A DNA stretch of 64,000 nt, taken from positions 410,710-474,709 of the forward strand of contig NZ_JAGIZA010000003.1 in assembly GCF_017813365.1 (NCBI RefSeq). Direction: 5' to 3'. Position numbers and translations under genes: made by a program. Shown here in pieces: positions 60,026 to 64,000 of this stretch. The stretch comes from Roseomonas indoligenes (GTDB lineage Bacteria; Pseudomonadota; Alphaproteobacteria; Acetobacterales; Acetobacteraceae). The notes under the pieces were generated by a model that saw only the letters and a program-made list of their open reading frames with translations, did no database searches and was not told where the DNA came from. The stretch's first letter is position 1. Each line of letters opens with the position of its first letter.

Positions 60026-60751
60026 ATGGACACCAACTTCCCCCCTCACCCGGTGCCCGACCGCTTCGATCCCTTTCCCCAGGGGATCGAGCCGGCGGTG
60101 CCGATCGAGGGTTATCCCAACACTTGGACGCATACCCCTGCCCAGCCGCTGATCCGCCGGCCGGTGACGCGCACCGAGGCGACCGGGCCGCTGGACCTGT
60201 GGCGCAAGCTTCCCTGCGAGGAGAGCAACCTGGCCGTGCTCGGGCCGGGACGGATCGCGCAGGGACAGCTGATGCACATGTCCGGGCGCATCCTGGACGA
60301 GGAGGGACGGCCGGTGCGCGGCGCGGTGGTGGAGCTGTGGCAAGCGAATGCCGCCGGGCGCTACTACCACCCGATCGACCAGCGCGATGCGCCGCTGGAC
60401 CCGAACTTCGTCGGCAACGGGCGGGTGCGGACAGATGAGGAGGGGCGCTACGCCTTCTTCACGATCAAGCCCGGCGCCTACCCCGTGCCGGTGAAGGACA
60501 CGTGGTGGCGGCCGCCGCATGTCCACTTCTCCGTGCTCGGGCCTTCCTCGCTCTCGCGGCTGGTGACGCAGATGTACTTCCCGGGCGACCCGATGAACGA
60601 GTGGGACCGCATCCTGCAATCCATCCCGGACGCCGCGGCCCGGCAGCGGCTGATCGCGCGCCAGACGCATCCGGCCGAGGTGGGGGATGGGTGGATCGCC
60701 TTCACCCATGACATCGTCCTGCGCGGCCGCTACGCGACGCCGGAGGCCTGA
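60026..60751 (+). CDS. pcaH: Protocatechuate 3,4-dioxygenase beta subunit
   Basis: The iron-bearing subunit of an intradiol ring-cleaving dioxygenase that converts protocatechuate to 3-carboxymuconate. It has 241 residues; the Fe(III) ligands are visible as Tyr in GRYYHP (about 113), Y152 in KPGAYP, and H165 and H167 in RPPHVHFS. VELWQANAAGRY and GYDF-like AFFTIKPG match the family. The ATG at 60026 is chosen because it gives the usual N-terminus. It is followed by pcaG after 4 bp. Confidence 0.92.
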   Translation: MDTNFPPHPVPDRFDPFPQGIEPAVPIEGYPNTWTHTPAQPLIRRPVTRTEATGPLDLWRKLPCEESNLAVLGPGRIAQGQLMHMSGRILDEEGRPVRGAVVELWQANAAGRYYHPIDQRDAPLDPNFVGNGRVRTDEEGRYAFFTIKPGAYPVPVKDTWWRPPHVHFSVLGPSSLSRLVTQMYFPGDPMNEWDRILQSIPDAAARQRLIARQTHPAEVGDGWIAFTHDIVLRGRYATPEA

Positions 60752-60755
60752 GCCG

Positions 60756-61358
60756 ATGGACATGCTTTCCCCGAGTTCCCAGCACACGATCGGGCCCTTC
60801 TTCCCGCGCACCTTCTTCACGGATGGCGACAACGACCTGACGCGGCTGAACGCCGAGGCCCGGCCGACGACGCGGGGGGAGCCGATCCTGATCCAGGGGC
60901 GCGTGACGAAGGAGGGCGGGTTCCCCTGCATCAACATGATCCTGGAGGCCTGGCAGGCGGATGCGGCGGGGCGGTTCAACCACCCGGCCGATCCCGAGCA
61001 GCACCTGGCCGATCCGGACTTCCTGGGTTGGGGACGCGCCTGGACGGATGCGGAGGGGCATTACGAGTTCCGCACCCTCCTGCCCGGCGGGTATGATGAC
61101 CCGGCGGGCCGGCGCGCGCCGCATGTGAACCTCACCGTCATGGGCGCGGGGCTGATGCGGCGGGTGCTGGCCACGCTGTTCTTCCCGGATTTCGAGGACG
61201 CCAATGCGGCGGACCCGATGCTGAACCTCGTGCCGGAAGCCCGCCGCGCTAAGATCGTGGCGGTGCCGGAAGGCGAGAGGGACGGGGTGCGCGTGTTCCG
61301 CTTCGACATCCACCTGCGCGGCGGCGTGGAAGAGGAAACGCCCTTCTTCGAGGATTGA
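60756..61358 (+). CDS. pcaG: Protocatechuate 3,4-dioxygenase alpha subunit
   Basis: The non-iron partner of PcaH, 200 residues. It opens SPSSQHTIGPFFPRTFF, has LEAWQADAAGRFNHPAD (Phe where the iron subunit has Tyr), and ends HVNLTVMGAGLMRRVLATLFFPDF and FRFDIHLRGGVEEETPFFED, all family features. It shapes the active site together with PcaH. Confidence 0.92.
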   Translation: MDMLSPSSQHTIGPFFPRTFFTDGDNDLTRLNAEARPTTRGEPILIQGRVTKEGGFPCINMILEAWQADAAGRFNHPADPEQHLADPDFLGWGRAWTDAEGHYEFRTLLPGGYDDPAGRRAPHVNLTVMGAGLMRRVLATLFFPDFEDANAADPMLNLVPEARRAKIVAVPEGERDGVRVFRFDIHLRGGVEEETPFFED

Positions 61359-61390
61359 TCCATCCTCAAAGAAGGCGGTAGGGGAACGAC

Positions 61391-62260
61391 GTGCCCATCA
61401 CCTACGACATGATGAAGCGCACGACCGCGCAGCTCTACGAGTGGTCGCTGCGCAAGGTTCCCGACGACACGCTGGACGCGCTGCGGCGGGCGCGGGAAAC
61501 CGAGACGAATGAGGTGGCCCGGAAGACGCTGGGCATCCTGCTGCGCAGCGCGGAGATGGCGGAGACGCAGGACCGGTTGGTCTGCTCCGATTCCGGTGTG
61601 CCGAATTACGTCATCTCCATCGGGACGGGCGTGCGGCTGGAGGGGGATATCAAGCGCGCCATCTCGGACGGCTTTGACGAGCTGGTGGCGACGACGAACC
61701 CGCCCCTGCTGAAGCACGTGACCAACCCGTTGACGAACGAGCGGAGCTATCGCGGCAAGGAGATGCCGCTGGTGACCTGGGACCTGGTGGACGGGGCGGC
61801 CTTCGTGGAGATCGTCTGCCAGCCCAAGGCGCTGGGTTCGGGGCGCTGGGCGGCGATGGAGATCTTCACCTTCCCGACGTTGGAGCAGATCGAGCGCTAC
61901 GTGATGGAGTGCGTGCTGAAGGCCGGATCGCAGCACTGCCCGCCGGTGAGCATCGGCGTGGGCATCGGCGGCACCTTCGACTACTGCGCGAAGCTGGCGG
62001 CCCGCGCGACCCTGCGGCCTTATGGCACGATCAACCCGGAGCCGATCCTGGCGGCGATGGAGGAGCGGCTTCTCAAGGCCGTGAACGCCACGGGGTTCGG
62101 GCCGATGGGCACGGGCGGGGACACGACGGCGCTGGGCGTCCACGTGGATTACGCGGCCGGGCACGGCTTCACGCCCGTGGCCGTGGCCTTCAACTGCTGG
62201 ATCAACCGCCGCACCCGCGCCCGCCTCTATGAGGACGGGCGGCTGGAGCGGATCGAGTAG
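61391..62260 (+). CDS. Class I fumarase / L-tartrate dehydratase-type alpha subunit
   Basis: An iron-sulfur hydro-lyase subunit of 289 residues. Three cysteines that should ligate a 4Fe-4S cluster are at C65 (VCSDSGVPNY), C183 (SQHCPPVSIGVGIGG) and C269 (AFNCWINRR). The separate alpha and beta genes are like TtdA/TtdB or split fumarases of archaea and bacteria. It starts with GTG and follows pcaG by 32 bp. Linkage to an intradiol dioxygenase suggests it hydrates an unsaturated diacid produced downstream, rather than serving the TCA cycle. Confidence 0.9.
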   Translation: MPITYDMMKRTTAQLYEWSLRKVPDDTLDALRRARETETNEVARKTLGILLRSAEMAETQDRLVCSDSGVPNYVISIGTGVRLEGDIKRAISDGFDELVATTNPPLLKHVTNPLTNERSYRGKEMPLVTWDLVDGAAFVEIVCQPKALGSGRWAAMEIFTFPTLEQIERYVMECVLKAGSQHCPPVSIGVGIGGTFDYCAKLAARATLRPYGTINPEPILAAMEERLLKAVNATGFGPMGTGGDTTALGVHVDYAAGHGFTPVAVAFNCWINRRTRARLYEDGRLERIE

Positions 62261-62269
62261 GAGGCGGCC

Positions 62270-62908
62270 ATGGAGGACGAGATCCGGCGGCTGCGGATGC
62301 CGCTCTCAGCGGAGGATGCGCTGTCGCTCCGTGCCGGGGACATGGTGCTGCTGGACGGGGAGGTCACGATCACCGCCGGCCTGCCGACGCATCACCGCAT
62401 CGTGGAAGTGGCGGAGGGCAAGCGCGAGGCGCCGCGGGACCTGCGTGGCGGGAGCCTGTTCCATCTCGGCAGCTACTCGCGCGAGACGGAGGATGGCGGG
62501 TTCGAGGTGCTGTACATGAACCCGACCACCAGCACGCGCTTCAATCCGCTGATGCCCGGGCTGATCCGGCATTTCCGGCTGCTTGCGGTGGGCGGCAAGG
62601 GCGGGCTGGACGCTGCCTGTGTGGAGGCGCTGCGCGAGGTGGGCGGAGTGTACCTTTCCTTCGTCGGTGGCGGGGCGCCGCTTCTGTCGGACGCGATCCG
62701 GAAGGTGTTGGCGGTGGACTGGAACGACCTGGTTTCGCACTACCGGCTGGTGACGCTGGAGGTGGAGGGGCTGGGACCATTGACCGTCGGCATCGATGCG
62801 CACGGCAACAGCCTCTACGGGAGCCTGAGCGAGAGGGCAGAGGCGCGGATGCCGGAGATCATGGCCGGGCTCGCCCGTGCGCGTGCCGAGGCGGAGGGAA
62901 CAGCATGA
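62270..62908 (+). CDS. Class I fumarase / L-tartrate dehydratase-type beta subunit
   Basis: The C-terminal-domain partner, 212 residues, with LRAGDMVLLDGEVTITAGLPTHHRI, MNPTTSTRFNP and VGGKGGLDAACVEAL, matching the fumarate hydratase beta family. It lies 9 bp after the alpha subunit and overlaps the next gene by four bases. Confidence 0.9.
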   Translation: MEDEIRRLRMPLSAEDALSLRAGDMVLLDGEVTITAGLPTHHRIVEVAEGKREAPRDLRGGSLFHLGSYSRETEDGGFEVLYMNPTTSTRFNPLMPGLIRHFRLLAVGGKGGLDAACVEALREVGGVYLSFVGGGAPLLSDAIRKVLAVDWNDLVSHYRLVTLEVEGLGPLTVGIDAHGNSLYGSLSERAEARMPEIMAGLARARAEAEGTA

Positions 62909-63819
62909 GCCACGAGACGGTGCTGGCCCTGGCCGCCCTGCCCCAGGACCTGCGCAATGCGCTCGCGGCGGAATACGCCGTGGTTGGCGCGGATGACGCG
63001 GCGGCGGGGGAGGCGCGCATCGCCGTGACCACGGGGATGGTGGGGGCGGATGCGGCGGCGATGGCGGCGCGGCCGGGGCTGCGGCTGATCGCTTCCATGG
63101 GCGTGGGCCTGGACAAGATCGACCTGAAGGCCGCCCGCGCCCGCGGCATCGCGGTGAGCCACACGCCGGACGAGCTGACGGAGGACGTGGCCGATTTCGC
63201 GATCGGGCTGATGTACAGCGCCGCGCGACGCATCGCGGACGCGGACCGCTTCGTGCGGGCCGGGCGCTGGATGCAGGGCCGGATGAGTCCGGGCATCAGC
63301 CTGCATCGCAAGCGGGCCGGGGTTGTCGGGCTGGGGCGGATCGGCGCCGCCATCGCCGGCCGGGCGGCCGGGATCGGGATGCAGGTGGGCTGGACCGGGC
63401 CGCGCCCGAAGCCGGAGGCGCCCTGGACGTATTACCCCGACGTGGCCGCCCTGGCGGAGTGGGCGGATGTGCTGATCTTGGCGACACCGGGCGGGGCGGA
63501 GACACGGCACATGGTGGATGCACGCGCCCTGGCCGCGCTGGGGCCGCGCGGCGTGCTGGTGAACATCGCGCGCGGTTCCGTGGTGGACGAGGCGGCGCTG
63601 CTGGCCGCGCTGGAGGGTGGCGGCATCGCGGCGGCCGGGCTGGACGTCTTCGCGAGCGAGCCGGCTCTCGATCCCCGCTTCCTGGCGTTGGAGAACGCGG
63701 TGCTGGCGCCGCACTACGCTTCACTGACGCATGAGACGCGGGCGGCGATCATCGCGCGGATGCTGCGGGACATCGCGGCCTTTCGCCGGGGCGAGGCCTT
63801 CTACGATGCCGCCGCCTGA
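62905..63819 (+). CDS. D-isomer-specific 2-hydroxyacid dehydrogenase
   Basis: An NAD(P)-dependent oxidoreductase of 304 residues reducing 2-oxoacids such as glyoxylate or hydroxypyruvate. GVVGLGRIGAAIAGRAAGIG is the cofactor loop; catalytic Arg (NIARGSVVDEAAL), Glu (FASEPALDPR) and His (LAPHYASLT) regions are intact. The Arg in TGPRPK after the second strand favours NADPH. The ATG overlaps the dehydratase stop (ATGA). It may act on the product of the dehydratase after further steps. Confidence 0.9.
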   Translation: MSHETVLALAALPQDLRNALAAEYAVVGADDAAAGEARIAVTTGMVGADAAAMAARPGLRLIASMGVGLDKIDLKAARARGIAVSHTPDELTEDVADFAIGLMYSAARRIADADRFVRAGRWMQGRMSPGISLHRKRAGVVGLGRIGAAIAGRAAGIGMQVGWTGPRPKPEAPWTYYPDVAALAEWADVLILATPGGAETRHMVDARALAALGPRGVLVNIARGSVVDEAALLAALEGGGIAAAGLDVFASEPALDPRFLALENAVLAPHYASLTHETRAAIIARMLRDIAAFRRGEAFYDAAA

Positions 63820-64000
63820 GGCTTCGTTTCCCCGCGCGGGCGGGGATCTGCGGCAAGGCGGGACCGAAGCCCGCTCGGGCAGGCTGGACTTCAGTCGCAG
63901 CGCGGTGCCGCGCTACTTGCAGCTGGCGACGTTGTTTCGCCGGAGGATTGAGGGCGGGACCTGGAAGCTGGGGCAGCAGATCCCGACGGTGGACGACCTT
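63806..64000 (+). CDS. GntR-family transcriptional regulator (partial)
   Basis: The first 65 residues of a GntR-type regulator run off the window edge. VPRYLQLATLFRRRIEGGTWKLGQQIPTVDDL is the start of the GntR winged-helix domain. A 30-residue low-complexity N-terminus precedes it. The ATG overlaps the dehydrogenase gene by 14 bp, so it is the last visible member of the catabolic operon and its likely regulator. Confidence 0.82.
   Translation, partial: MPPPEASFPRAGGDLRQGGTEARSGRLDFSRSAVPRYLQLATLFRRRIEGGTWKLGQQIPTVDDL

Overview
The window is a roughly 70% GC chromosomal stretch from an alphaproteobacterium, most likely an Acetobacteraceae (Rhodospirillales) of the Roseomonas type. This rests on the conserved blocks rnd-lptC-lptA-lptB-rpoN-hpf and COQ9-def/rpsU, on alphaproteobacterial signature proteins (TrcR/DUF1013, GapR-like DUF2312, DUF1192, paired DUF465), on split three-gene pntA1-pntA2-pntB, and on four orphan Bug-type (tripartite tricarboxylate transporter) binding proteins. 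The genus is inference; no rRNA or other marker settles it.

Layout. 1-1373: 5' portion of gltD (minus strand). 1715-1801: tRNA-Leu(CAG). 1867-7438: RNase D, the LPS-export genes lptC-lptA-lptB, sigma-54 and long-form hibernation factor. 7483-12199 (minus): TAXI-type TRAP transporter pair, pyridoxal kinase and an SDR. 12381-20946: housekeeping genes: L31, Hsp20 behind a ROSE-like RNA thermometer, DUF1192, TrcR, two DUF465 proteins, purE-purK, an OmpA-like porin, a lipoprotein, a secreted protein, COQ9, deformylase and S21. 21048-26430: a peptide-type ABC binding protein, a ChaC-like cyclotransferase and the proton-pumping transhydrogenase. 26507-30167: LysR-Bug-AtuA-AtuA partner catabolic cassette. 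30230-37490: a GGDEF/EAL protein with a shortened MHYT sensor, an ABC1/UbiB kinase, oligoendopeptidase F and an acyl-CoA ligase. 37579-42561: Bug plus amidohydrolase, sulfite-oxidase-like molybdoenzyme, GapR-like protein, EI24 membrane protein, DUF1244 and GFA proteins.

42562-56155 holds the most unusual object: one 13,041-bp gene for a 4,346-residue SdrD-B-repeat/RTX protein, preceded by a 100-bp tract of 36% GC and closed by a strong terminator. It has 33 repeats in two classes, an internal 1,026-bp-period duplication whose two copies differ only at synonymous sites over 807 bp, and 14 RTX nonapeptides near the C-terminus. It is probably a secreted calcium-dependent surface adhesin or biofilm protein; no secretion genes lie near it.

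56162-64000 is a divergent aromatic/hydroxy-acid catabolic island: PcaD-like hydrolase, Bug and a serine-less alpha/beta hydrolase on the minus strand; Bug, pcaH, pcaG, a two-subunit class I fumarase/tartrate-dehydratase-type enzyme, a D-2-hydroxyacid dehydrogenase and a truncated GntR regulator on the plus strand. An inverted repeat lies between the two arms. The gene set does not match the textbook beta-ketoadipate pathway and may be an uncharacterised route.
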